Assembly: GCF_024168645.1 (NCBI RefSeq)
Contig: NZ_JALJWF010000001.1
Span: 1,107,001-1,171,000, forward strand
From: Pseudomonas sp. GGS8
Lineage (GTDB): Bacteria > Pseudomonadota > Gammaproteobacteria > Pseudomonadales > Pseudomonadaceae
Reading direction: 5' to 3'
Length of the DNA stretch: 64,000 nt
A program made the position numbers and the translations under genes. Of this stretch, positions 14,411 through 22,724 are shown one piece after another; position 1 is the stretch's first letter, and every line of letters begins with the position of its first letter. The notes under the pieces were generated by a model. That model ran no database searches. It saw nothing but the letters and a program-made list of their open reading frames with translations, and was not told the origin of the DNA.

Positions 14411-15751
14411 ATGTCCAACCTGATTGCCGACTGGCGCGACCGTCCGACCCATCGCCGCGTCTGGGCGCTCGCCGCCCCGATGATTCTCTCGAACATTTCC
14501 GTACCGCTGGTGGCGCTGGTCGACAGTACCGTCATCGGTCACCTGCCCTATGCTCATCAGCTCGGCGCCGTCGCGGTGGGCGCCAGTCTGTATACCTTTC
14601 TCGCCTGGGCCATGGGCTTTCTACGCATGGGCTCCACCGGGTTCGCCGCCCAGGCTGCCGGGCGCGGGGATGGCGCAGCGTTGCGGCAGATATTGCTGCA
14701 AGGTTTGTTGTTGGCCGTGGGCCTGGCCATTCTGTTGGGGGCGTTGGGCGTGCCGTTGAGCGGAGTTGCCTTGCACTTCATGCAACCGTCGGCGGAGCTG
14801 GATCAACTGACCCGAGAGTTCTTTCACACGCGGTTGTTCGGTCTGCCAGCGGCGCTGGCCAGTTATGCGCTGGTCGGCTGGTTCCTCGGCACCCAGAATG
14901 CCCGGGCTCCGCTGGCAATTCTGCTGAGCACCAACCTGGTCAACATCGCCCTCAACCTGTGGTTTGTGCTCGGCCTGGAGTGGGGCGTGATCGGCGCGGC
15001 GCGGGCCTCGGTGATCGCCGAGTGGACCGGCGCGCTGATCGGCCTGTTCATGACCCGCAAAGCCCTGCTCGCTTATCCCGGCCACATCGCCTGGGCTGCG
15101 CTGGCGCTGTGGCAGAACTGGCGCCCGCTAATGGCGGTCAACCGCGACATCTTCATCCGCAGCCTGGCGTTGCAATCTGTATTTTTTCTGATCACCGTGC
15201 AGGGTGCGCGACTGGGTGATGCCACGGTCGCCGCCAATGCGTTGCTGCTTAACGGTCTGCTGCTGACCGCCCACGCGCTGGACGGTCTGGCCCACGCCGT
15301 GGAGGCCCTGTGCGGACATGCCATCGGCGCTCGCGATCGAGAAGCCCTGCGCCGTTCACTGGTGGTGGCGTGTGGTTGGTCGCTGCTGGCAAGCCTGGGG
15401 TTTGCCTTGCTGTTTCTGTTCGCCGGGCACCTGTTCATCCAGATGCAGACCAACATCCAGAGCGTGCGCGATACCGCCTTCATCTACCTGCCGTACCTCG
15501 CCGCCCTGCCGCTGATTGCCGTCTGGAGCTACGTGCTCGACGGCCTGTTCATCGGCGCCACCCGCGCCCGGGAAATGCGCAACGGCATGCTGTTGACGGT
15601 GATCCTGCTGCTGCCCTTCGCCTGGATGATGAAAGGCTTGGGCAACCATGGGCTGTGGATAACCTTCCTGTTGTTCATGTGGCTGCGCAGCCTGACCCTT
15701 GGCACATTCGCCTGGTACTTGCGCAAGAACGACGGCTGGTTAAAAGGATGA
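14411..15751 (+). CDS. MATE family efflux transporter (DinF-like)
   Basis: A 446-residue polytopic membrane protein with about twelve hydrophobic helices. The first reads IWALAAPMILSNISVPLVA-like sequence (residues about 18-37) and is followed by VDSTVIGHL, the typical MATE/DinF N-lobe. MATE proteins export cationic drugs and toxic compounds with Na+ or H+. AAGGAG lies 6 bases before the ATG at 14411; longer in-frame extensions overlap the preceding gene. It converges on the DUF4123 gene with a 25-base gap. Confidence 0.88.
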   Translation: MSNLIADWRDRPTHRRVWALAAPMILSNISVPLVALVDSTVIGHLPYAHQLGAVAVGASLYTFLAWAMGFLRMGSTGFAAQAAGRGDGAALRQILLQGLLLAVGLAILLGALGVPLSGVALHFMQPSAELDQLTREFFHTRLFGLPAALASYALVGWFLGTQNARAPLAILLSTNLVNIALNLWFVLGLEWGVIGAARASVIAEWTGALIGLFMTRKALLAYPGHIAWAALALWQNWRPLMAVNRDIFIRSLALQSVFFLITVQGARLGDATVAANALLLNGLLLTAHALDGLAHAVEALCGHAIGARDREALRRSLVVACGWSLLASLGFALLFLFAGHLFIQMQTNIQSVRDTAFIYLPYLAALPLIAVWSYVLDGLFIGATRAREMRNGMLLTVILLLPFAWMMKGLGNHGLWITFLLFMWLRSLTLGTFAWYLRKNDGWLKG

Positions 15752-15776
15752 CGAGCGGCCCCCTCAACTCGTTCGT

Positions 15777-16574
15777 TCAGGGTTGATCGTTCTGCCACAG
15801 GTTGCGCAGGCTATCGAGGCGCTCCTGCTGGGTGATTCCCGGCAATGGCTGCCCCGGCACGGCGTCGGGGTGCTGCAAGCGCAGCCATAACCAGCCATCG
15901 AGCACCGGGCGTTCGCTGAAACCCAGTTCCAGCCCTTCCTGCAGGTGAGCCCACAAGCTGTTGTAATCGGTCCCGGTGGACCGGCTCCAGCGCCAGGCGT
16001 GCTGTTCCAGCAGGCAGGTTTGCAAGGCGTCTCGCTGACGCGGGCTGAGGTTTTCTTCGATGACCAGCGGCCTGACGGCAAGCCGCGGATTGAACAACTG
16101 CTGCCAGCCCTGACAGCCAATGGCCCGGTCGGCCCAGGTACCGCCGAACCAGCGCAACTGATTGATCGGACCGAGCCAGCAACTCAGCTCCCGGGCATCG
16201 CAGGCATCGAAAAAATAACTCGCCGTTTGAGGGTTGTAGTAACTCAACAAGGCCCGGTGATGCAGGCTGAAGGTGACGGTGAGCATGCGGCGCAAATGCT
16301 CCAGCAACTGCGATGAAGAGGCGTCACTGACCAGCAGCAACCCGCTCCAGGTGTGCGGCTCACTTGAGTACCGCTCGGCGAGTGTCGGGCATTCGCGAAG
16401 GTCGACCAACACCGGCCCGCGCTCACGCAACGGATGAAACTCGGTGCCTTCGAACAGCCAGAACCATCGGGCATGAGCAAACTGTTGCCGCAGCATCGCA
16501 CCGGCCTGAGGTACGCCCGGTACATCGAGCAACAGCCACTGCGGGGTCGAGTCGGGCGCCTGAACGGCAATCAT
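15777..16574 (-). CDS. DUF4123 protein, type VI effector adaptor
   Basis: A 265-residue DUF4123 protein. The N-side IAVQAPDSTPQWLLLDVPG, LFEGTEFHPLRERGPVLVDL and the central LLEHLRRMLTV...VLLSYYNPQTASYFF-like part match the family. DUF4123 proteins (Tap/TEC) load effectors onto VgrG. I start at the ATG that overlaps the vgrG stop (ATGA); the open frame reaches 16667 but lies inside vgrG. No effector gene follows: the next gene is the convergent MATE transporter. Confidence 0.8.
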   Translation of the reverse strand: MIAVQAPDSTPQWLLLDVPGVPQAGAMLRQQFAHARWFWLFEGTEFHPLRERGPVLVDLRECPTLAERYSSEPHTWSGLLLVSDASSSQLLEHLRRMLTVTFSLHHRALLSYYNPQTASYFFDACDARELSCWLGPINQLRWFGGTWADRAIGCQGWQQLFNPRLAVRPLVIEENLSPRQRDALQTCLLEQHAWRWSRSTGTDYNSLWAHLQEGLELGFSERPVLDGWLWLRLQHPDAVPGQPLPGITQQERLDSLRNLWQNDQP

Positions 16575-17893
16575 GCCGCACCGCTCTGGCCAAGCTGCAT
16601 CGCTGCCCGGCAAGTACATAAGGATTGCGCGCAATGACTGAAACTGCCCCCGCCAGGCAACAGGCACAGGAGCACCAAGGGTTCGCTGGATTGCAGCAAA
16701 CCCAATAAACCATCAACTGCGCGGCCGGCTTCAGTGGTCGAGGCGGATAGCAGGTCGGTCATGGCTGACTCTGCGCTGGACAGTGGTCCGGGAAGAAATC
16801 CGCTGATCAAGGGTTGGTCGGGATCACCTTCGACAAAGCTCACCAGCACTTGCGCGCCCTCACTCAAAGGTATGACACCTGCACCTTCCAGCTCGCCAGA
16901 CAACGGCAACCAACAGTGGCTGGGGGCTGCGCCTTCGCCCTGATAAATCCAGTCAAACTGCACGGCAACCGGTCGGGAGGGATCGGGGCGAGACTCACCG
17001 ACGTCGACTACCCATCCCCGTTGCAGGCTGTACATCCTGGGTTTCACGACCGGTTGAGTCGCGATGAACGGCGCCTCCTGCGTAACGACGCGCAGCTGGT
17101 TGCGATACAAAAAACCTGGCTGCTGTCCTCCCTGATGCTCGATATGGGTCAATAGCCAGAGACGATTCCAGTCCGCACACGGATGGCCGGACAGCGGCAT
17201 CAGTTGACCGCTACGCAGCGTTGGCAGGTTCGTCTGCCCCTCGGCAATCTGCCCGCAGCCATGAAGCGTGAACTGATGCACTCCCGGTCGTTCGCTCTCA
17301 TCCTTGAAACCCCTCTCTTCGCCACGGTAAAACTGCCCCAGACCGTCGCCCAAGACCAGACAATGCCCGCGCGCGCGGTGCTCAAAGTAGTAATGAAGCC
17401 GCTCCTGGGCGCATAGACGCTGGAGAAACTGCAGGTCCGATTCCCGATACTGCGTGCAGAAATCACGGAGCGGGTAATCGCCGCTCAGGTCGAAACGACG
17501 ATCCTTGCCGGCAATCCCATGCTCCTTGAGCACCTGAGCAAGAATCTCCGGCACCGAGCGATCGCTGAAAATTCGCTGATTGAAGCGCTGGGCCAGGCAA
17601 GCAAGCCTGGGGCCCAGACGTACACGACAAAGCCTGGGTTCATCGCCATGGCCGGGTTGGACGAGGCCAAGCAACTGTCCGTGAATACCCTCCCCTTGCG
17701 GCCCGAAGTGCAAAAAGGCCGAGCGGTACAGCAGGCTTGCAAGGTCCAGCGTCGGGTCATCGTTCAGCAGATCCACGTCGAACGCAAAAGGCTCGCTGAT
17801 GGCTTCACTACCGGTAAAGGCCAAGACCTCAAAGGGGTCGGGAAGACCCGCTATATCCAGACGAAATGACGGCTCGTTGACTGAATCGAACAT
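16571..17893 (-). CDS. vgrG: Short VgrG, type VI secretion spike protein
   Basis: A 440-residue VgrG. The gp27-like N-terminal part includes RDFCTQYRESDLQFLQRLCA and RLHYYFEH; an OB-fold/gp5-like part follows with VAVQFDWIYQGEG, SEGAQVLVSFVEGDPDQPLI and SGFLPGPLS. It lacks the long beta-helical needle and C-terminal extension of many VgrGs and instead ends in a hydrophobic, Cys-containing tail (residues about 390-440). It is cotranscribed with the overlapping DUF4123 gene and is not inside a type VI structural cluster. It may be a minimal spike or an eroded orphan. Confidence 0.85.
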   Translation of the reverse strand: MFDSVNEPSFRLDIAGLPDPFEVLAFTGSEAISEPFAFDVDLLNDDPTLDLASLLYRSAFLHFGPQGEGIHGQLLGLVQPGHGDEPRLCRVRLGPRLACLAQRFNQRIFSDRSVPEILAQVLKEHGIAGKDRRFDLSGDYPLRDFCTQYRESDLQFLQRLCAQERLHYYFEHRARGHCLVLGDGLGQFYRGEERGFKDESERPGVHQFTLHGCGQIAEGQTNLPTLRSGQLMPLSGHPCADWNRLWLLTHIEHQGGQQPGFLYRNQLRVVTQEAPFIATQPVVKPRMYSLQRGWVVDVGESRPDPSRPVAVQFDWIYQGEGAAPSHCWLPLSGELEGAGVIPLSEGAQVLVSFVEGDPDQPLISGFLPGPLSSAESAMTDLLSASTTEAGRAVDGLLGLLQSSEPLVLLCLLPGGGSFSHCAQSLCTCRAAMQLGQSGAA

Positions 17894-17972
17894 CGGCGAT
17901 TCTCTACAGGAGGGGCGGCCGGGGATTCTCGCTGAGAGACATGGCCGAGTAGAGTGCCGAAGTACAACTTAG

Positions 17973-18033
17973 GAAATGACCTACGTGAAAAGAAGACCAC
18001 ATCGCTTGGATTGCTAGGAATGTGGGTCATTTC
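17973..18033. promoter_or_regulatory. Inverted 9-mers upstream of vgrG
   Basis: GAAATGACC (17973-17981) and GGTCATTTC (18025-18033) form a perfect inverted pair separated by 43 bases. Each is followed on the plus strand by CGTGAAAA-AG(A)GAAG-like sequence. They lie 80-140 bases upstream of the vgrG start and could be regulator sites; nothing else in the gap is recognisable. Confidence 0.25.
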
Positions 18034-18065
18034 GCGTGAAAAAAGAGAAGCTCCGCACCAGGTCA

Positions 18066-18100
18066 TCTGAAATTTCCGCAACGTACGGAGAATTTTCAGA
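18066..18100. terminator. Imperfect inverted repeat after speA
   Basis: TCTGAAATTTCCG and CGGAGAATTTTCAGA pair around a 7-base loop about 30 bases beyond the speA stop. The stem is AT-rich and there is no long T run, so this is only a possible transcript end. Confidence 0.3.
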
Positions 18101-18126
18101 CAACCCGAGGGGCGCGGCGCCTTACC

Positions 18127-20040
18127 TCAAGAAGACAGGTAAGACGAACGGGTCAGGCCCAGACGCAAGGCATCGAGGAACTGGGTGCGCTCGCTGGCGC
18201 TGATGCGGGCACTGGCGCACTTGTCGCGGTAGTGGGTCATCAGCTCTTCCGGCGACAAGTGCACGTAACGCAGCATGTCTTCGATGGTGTCGTGGGTTTC
18301 GATACCGGCGTGGTACACGCTGCCGTCGGCATTCTGATAGATGTTCACCGAGTCGGTGTCACCGAACAGGTTGTGCATGTCGCCCAGAATTTCCTGGTAG
18401 GCACCCACCAGGAAAATGCCCAGCAGATAGTCTTCACCTTCGTTCAAACCGTGTACCGGCAGGCTGGTCTCGATGCTTTGCTCGTCGACGTACTGCTTGA
18501 TCTTGCCATCGGAGTCGCAGGTCAAGTCTTGCAGCACCGCACGGCGCAGTGGCTCTTCGTCGAGACGGTGCAGCGGCAGGATCGGCAGGACCTGGCCGAT
18601 GGCCCAGGTGTCTGGCAGGCTCTGGAATACCGAGAAGTTGCAGATGTACTTGTCGGCCAGTTTGTCGTTGAGCTCATCGAGCACCTGACGGTGCGAACGC
18701 TGACGGGCCTTCAACGAGTTGTGCAGGCGACGGCACACGGCGAAATAGCATTGCTCGGCCAGGGCTTTTTCGGCCAGGGTCAATTTGCCATCGGCGTACT
18801 GGGTTGCGATGTCGCTCATGTAGTGCGTGGCGCGCCAGTAGGTTTCAGTGACCATTTCGATGTCGGTCGGGCCCAGCAGGTCAACCAGCCATTGCACGGT
18901 TTCCGGCAGCTCTTCCTTGTTGTCGATCTGCGGCACGTCATCGTTGTGTTTCTCGACGTCGGTCACCTGAACCACCAGCATCGCGTGGTGAGCGGTCAGG
19001 GAGCGGCCGCTTTCAGAGAAGATATTCGGGTGCGGCAGGCTCTGCGCGTCGCAGAATTCCTTGAGCATCCCGACCACGACACCGGCGTAATCGTCCATGT
19101 CGTAGTTGATCGAACTGGCGTTACGCGAGTGAGTACCGTCGTAGTCCACGCCCAAACCGCCGCCGACGTCGATGTGATCGACCGGCAGGCCAAGATTGCG
19201 CAGTTCGCCGTAGTAACGAATCGCTTCCTTGAAGCCGTGCTGGTAGTCCGCCAGGTTGGCGATCTGCGACCCCATGTGGAAGTGCAGCAGGCGGATGCCC
19301 TGGTCCAGGCCAGCAGCACGGAAACGCTCGACCACCGACAGCAGTTGCGCCGCCGACAGGCCGAACTTGGATTTTTCGCCACCGGTGTCAGCCCACTTGC
19401 TCGACGCCAGGGACGACAGACGCACGCGCAGGCCGACCTGTGGCTTGACCTTGAGCGACGCCGCTTCTTCGATCACCAGACCGACTTCGGATTCTTTCTC
19501 GATCACGATGAACACGTTGTGGCCCAGCTTCTGGCCCATCAGCGCCAGACGGATGAACTCGCGGTCCTTGTAACCGTTGCAGACAATGGTGCCGCCCTTC
19601 GGCGCCAGTGCCAGTACCGCCAGCAGCTCAGGCTTGGAGCCGGCTTCAAGGCCGATCGATACGTTCTGGGTGGCGATGATGTTTTCGATCACCGCTTCCT
19701 GCTGGTTAACCTTGATCGGGTACAGCGCGGTGTACTTGCTCTGGTATTCCAGGCGCTCGATGTTGGCATCGAACGCACCGGTCAGCTGACGCACGCGGTC
19801 TTGCAGGATGTCTGGGAAACGCACCAGCAGCGGCAAGGACAAACCGCTTTTGCGCAGTTGGTCGACTTGCTCGAACAGGTCGATAGGCGAACTGGTCGGG
19901 CCGTTCGGACGAACTTCGACGCGACCGGCGTCATTGATCGCGAAATACCCGGCCCCCCAATGGCGAATCCCGTAAACACTGCGGCTGTCCGCAACTGTCC
20001 ATTGGCTGCCATCATCTTTGCGTGTGCGTCTTACGGACAT
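18127..20040 (-). CDS. speA: Biosynthetic arginine decarboxylase SpeA
   Basis: A 637-residue PLP-dependent fold-III decarboxylase that converts arginine to agmatine, the first step of the agmatine route to putrescine. Near the N-terminus [15 protein letters not shown] is typical; the PLP-lysine motif is YPIKVNQ, followed by [18 protein letters not shown] and the glycine-rich [12 protein letters not shown]. Near the C-terminus CDSDGKI and VGAYQE are the second active-site segment. AGGGGA precedes the ATG. Length is normal. The gene stands alone and opens the block syntenic with P. aeruginosa PA4839. Confidence 0.95.
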   Translation of the reverse strand: MSVRRTRKDDGSQWTVADSRSVYGIRHWGAGYFAINDAGRVEVRPNGPTSSPIDLFEQVDQLRKSGLSLPLLVRFPDILQDRVRQLTGAFDANIERLEYQSKYTALYPIKVNQQEAVIENIIATQNVSIGLEAGSKPELLAVLALAPKGGTIVCNGYKDREFIRLALMGQKLGHNVFIVIEKESEVGLVIEEAASLKVKPQVGLRVRLSSLASSKWADTGGEKSKFGLSAAQLLSVVERFRAAGLDQGIRLLHFHMGSQIANLADYQHGFKEAIRYYGELRNLGLPVDHIDVGGGLGVDYDGTHSRNASSINYDMDDYAGVVVGMLKEFCDAQSLPHPNIFSESGRSLTAHHAMLVVQVTDVEKHNDDVPQIDNKEELPETVQWLVDLLGPTDIEMVTETYWRATHYMSDIATQYADGKLTLAEKALAEQCYFAVCRRLHNSLKARQRSHRQVLDELNDKLADKYICNFSVFQSLPDTWAIGQVLPILPLHRLDEEPLRRAVLQDLTCDSDGKIKQYVDEQSIETSLPVHGLNEGEDYLLGIFLVGAYQEILGDMHNLFGDTDSVNIYQNADGSVYHAGIETHDTIEDMLRYVHLSPEELMTHYRDKCASARISASERTQFLDALRLGLTRSSYLSS

Positions 20041-20176
20041 CGAAGTCCCCTATAAAGAAGTCATAGAGCGTCGCCTTGAGTTCAGGCCGGCGCAGTCTAA
20101 AGAATGAAAATGACGGTTCGTCAACGAGGGGGTAGACCTCGCTGACCGCAGTGAGTTTAGAAACCGGTCATGAACA

Positions 20177-20258
20177 GGCTCTGTGAAAACCATGGAGACG
20201 ACGCCAGACCAAAATGAAGTCAGGACTGGATCAAGCCGCGGGTGGTTTTCACAGAGGC
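20177..20258. repeat. Short element bounded by near-perfect terminal inverted repeats
   Basis: AGGCTCTGTGAAAACCA at the left and TGGTTTTCACAGAGGCT at the right are inverted copies with one mismatch (14 contiguous bases perfect), enclosing about 50 bases. It lies between speA and the sui1 stop. The ends resemble insertion-sequence termini, so it may be a very small MITE. No target duplication is evident, and a structured 3' untranslated region is the alternative. Confidence 0.4.
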
Positions 20259-20260
20259 TG

Positions 20261-20632
20261 CTAGCCGCCGGACTTCTTCGCTTTGAAACCGTGTTTGATC
20301 AGCTCAGCCAAGAGTAGCTCGACATGATCGCCCTGGATTTCGATGATCCCGTCTTTCAACGCCCCACCGGTCCCGCAACGTTTCTTCAACGTGGTGGCCA
20401 GTTCCTTGAGCGCGTCTTCGGCCAACGGCACGCCGGTGATGGTCGTCACCGTCTTGCCGCCACGACCCTTGCTTTCGCGACGCACGCGAGCGATGCCGTC
20501 GCCGGCCGGGATAACGGTTTGTTTGCAGATGCAGGCGTCCACCGGTTTACTGCATTCCGGGCAATGACGACCTGCGTCGGTGGAAAATACCAGGCCACCT
20601 AGGGCGGCGAAGGATGCGGCTTTTTTGGCCAC
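20261..20632 (-). CDS. SUI1/eIF1-like translation factor (YciH type)
   Basis: A 123-residue protein with a short N-terminal part carrying four cysteines (CPECSKPVDACIC, possibly metal-binding) and a C-terminal SUI1/eIF1 domain (SKGRGGKTVTTITGVPL, TLKKRCGTGGALKDG, EIQGDH). The family is thought to affect start-site fidelity or a subset of initiation events. The GTG at 20632 with AGAGGA before it gives the usual start MAKKAASFAALGGL; the ATG at 20668 has no support. Position matches PA4840. Confidence 0.85.
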   Translation of the reverse strand: MAKKAASFAALGGLVFSTDAGRHCPECSKPVDACICKQTVIPAGDGIARVRRESKGRGGKTVTTITGVPLAEDALKELATTLKKRCGTGGALKDGIIEIQGDHVELLLAELIKHGFKAKKSGG

Positions 20633-20807
20633 CGGCAATCCTCTTGGGAGGACAAAGACTGATCGCAACCTTGGGCAAGGTTATCGACCGCGAAGCCCCA
20701 CTCAGGCAGGGGCAGCGCTACTGAGCCGGGCACTGCCGGTTCAGCTTGAAAAGGTCGCGCAGTGTAACGGCAAAAAGCCGACTTGCTAAGAGCCAATCGG
20801 CGCCAAT

Positions 20808-21365
20808 TTACAGCTCTTTTGCGACGTCATCCCCTTGGGCGCGAAGATAGCGCTTCAGGGCTGCCAAAGAGTCCGGGCAGTACGGCTTTTGCTGGATATC
20901 CAGCAGGACCTGATCAATCGGGATAAAGCGCGCCTCCAGCACCTCTTCGGGCTGCAGGATCAATGGGCCGTCCCACACCGCCGAAAACGCCGAACACCAG
21001 AGCCGGTTGCCGGTGTCCTCGAAGAAAAAGTGATCATGAGCAGTCAGTTCCACACCGCTCACCCCCAACTCTTCTTCCAGCTCACGGGCCGCCGATTCGG
21101 CATAGGTCTCGGTGGCCAACACCATGCCGCCGGCCGCCACGTCCCAGTAACCGGGGTATATCGCTTTGCTCAGGGTGCGCCGATGTACGCACAACTCGCC
21201 GGCAGAATTGAACAGCATGATGTAGGTGCCGCGCCCGATCAGCCCGCGCTCGCGCAGGTCGGAGCGGACCCGAGCGCCGAGCAGGTTATCCTGCTCGTCG
21301 ACCCAGGCGATCTGTTCGGCATCGGAGGCCGCGCGGTGGGCGGCCTCTTTAGCGCTATCTACCAT
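20808..21365 (-). CDS. NUDIX hydrolase (YfcD-like)
   Basis: A 185-residue NUDIX enzyme. The NUDIX box GX5EX7REUXEEXGU is clear at GGMVLATETYAESAARELEE, followed by ELGV. WVDEQDNLLGARVRSDLRER and LCVHRRTLSKAIYPGYWD upstream resemble the isopentenyl-diphosphate isomerase-like YfcD group. The substrate is unknown. The start lies 3 bases after the DUF2333 stop, so the two form an operon. Confidence 0.88.
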   Translation of the reverse strand: MVDSAKEAAHRAASDAEQIAWVDEQDNLLGARVRSDLRERGLIGRGTYIMLFNSAGELCVHRRTLSKAIYPGYWDVAAGGMVLATETYAESAARELEEELGVSGVELTAHDHFFFEDTGNRLWCSAFSAVWDGPLILQPEEVLEARFIPIDQVLLDIQQKPYCPDSLAALKRYLRAQGDDVAKEL

Positions 21366-21368
21366 GAC

Positions 21369-22436
21369 TCAGCCCTGATTGAGCAGTTGACGCAAGTCGA
21401 TCACCGCGGCGTTGGCCCGGGAGATGTAATTGGCCATGACCAGCGAGTGGTTGGCCAGCACACCGAAGCCGCTACCGTTGAGGATCATCGGGCTCCAGAC
21501 CGGCTCTTGCGAGGCCTCCAGCTCACGGATGATCTGGCGCACGCTGACCGTGGCGTTTTTCTTCGCCAACACATCGGCGAAGTCGACTTCGATGGCGCGC
21601 AGCAGATGGGACAGTGCCCAAGCCTGACCGCGGGCTTCGTAGAACACGTTATCGATCTGCATCCACGGGGTTTCAACCACTTCTTCGTCAACCTGCGGCA
21701 CCTGACCGAGCGCCGTGACTTCGGTTTTCAGCGCAGTGTTGAGCTTGACCCGGCCAACGCTGGCCGACAGCCGTTGCGACAGGGAGCCCAGACGGGTCCC
21801 CACATCACCCAGCCAGTTGTTCAGGTTGTCGGCGCGGGCATAGAACAGCGCGCTTTTCTGGTCAGGACCCGACAGACGTGCCTGATAACGGCTCAGGGAA
21901 TTGATGCCTTCCTGATACTCGGACTCACTGGATGGCAGCACCCAGCTCTTGTTGTCGAAGTTGAAGCGCGGCTCGGCCTTGGCCAGGTCGGCGTCTTCAG
22001 CGGACTGCGATTGGGAACGGGCAAAGTCTTTACGCAGCGCACGGCTCAGATCGCGGACCTGGACCAGCACGCCATATTCCCAGCTCGGCATGTTGTCCAT
22101 CCATAAGCCCGGCGGGAAACGGTCGTTGGAAATATAGCCACCCGGTTTAGTCAGCAAGGTACCGGCGACGGTCTTGAGGGTTTCCACCGTGGTGTACCCG
22201 ACCACCATCTGCTTGCCTTCTTTCTCGGCCGCCATCTGGGCATTCTGCTGAACCGGGAACAACGCGGGTTCCTGGCTCCAGTACCAGCCCAGCGCGATAG
22301 CCACCAACAAGTAAAGGCAAATCAGAGTGGCCAGCGCCCGACTGAACAACAGGCCACCAAAATAACTACGGGTGGCCGATTTCGGTTCAGCGGCACGCTC
22401 AGGCGCACTGCCTGTGCGGTTCTTCCAGTCCAGCAT
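21369..22436 (-). CDS. DUF2333 family inner-membrane protein
   Basis: A 355-residue protein with a cytoplasmic N-terminus (about 30 residues), one transmembrane helix (about 32-52, ATLICLYLLVAIALGWYW) and a helical periplasmic domain. FPPGLWMDNMPSWEYGVLVQ and the C-terminal GFGVLANHSLVMANYISRAN are typical of DUF2333. AAGGATAT precedes the ATG. Function unknown; the position equals PA4842. Confidence 0.85.
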   Translation of the reverse strand: MLDWKNRTGSAPERAAEPKSATRSYFGGLLFSRALATLICLYLLVAIALGWYWSQEPALFPVQQNAQMAAEKEGKQMVVGYTTVETLKTVAGTLLTKPGGYISNDRFPPGLWMDNMPSWEYGVLVQVRDLSRALRKDFARSQSQSAEDADLAKAEPRFNFDNKSWVLPSSESEYQEGINSLSRYQARLSGPDQKSALFYARADNLNNWLGDVGTRLGSLSQRLSASVGRVKLNTALKTEVTALGQVPQVDEEVVETPWMQIDNVFYEARGQAWALSHLLRAIEVDFADVLAKKNATVSVRQIIRELEASQEPVWSPMILNGSGFGVLANHSLVMANYISRANAAVIDLRQLLNQG

Positions 22437-22724
22437 GGCGATATCCTTTCAATCACTTGAGTTCATCGGTTCGACTACAACCCTACGCCATCGTGCCTTT
22501 ATTTGCCGCGCATTAAATCCTGCGGGACACAGCGAGCCATACAATGACTGCAATCGAAGCCATCACTATAAATGAAGCACAGCGTTGAGCCTATGCGACC
22601 AGTCGGTCGGAAACTGAATGATGTCGCTTTGCAGATTATTGACGTACTACACTCATGCAATCGAAAAGAGGTGCTAGCATAGAGCCACCAGTCGACCTCA
22701 GCATGCACCCTAACTAGTCAGGAT
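22437..22724. other. Divergent intergenic region between DUF2333 and gcbA
   Basis: The 288 bases hold the promoters of the two divergent units. A TTGACG at about 22639 is a possible -35 for gcbA, but no good -10 is spaced from it. No gene or RNA was recognised here. Confidence 0.4.

Noticed and set aside
16571..17893. VgrG shortened by a frameshift
   Set aside because: The end overlaps the DUF4123 start in a clean ATGA and no needle-like sequence follows in another frame.
18232..20055. 607-residue open frame opposite speA
   Set aside because: It is the complement of a highly conserved gene with normal codon use; long antisense frames are common at this GC content and it has no ribosome binding site.
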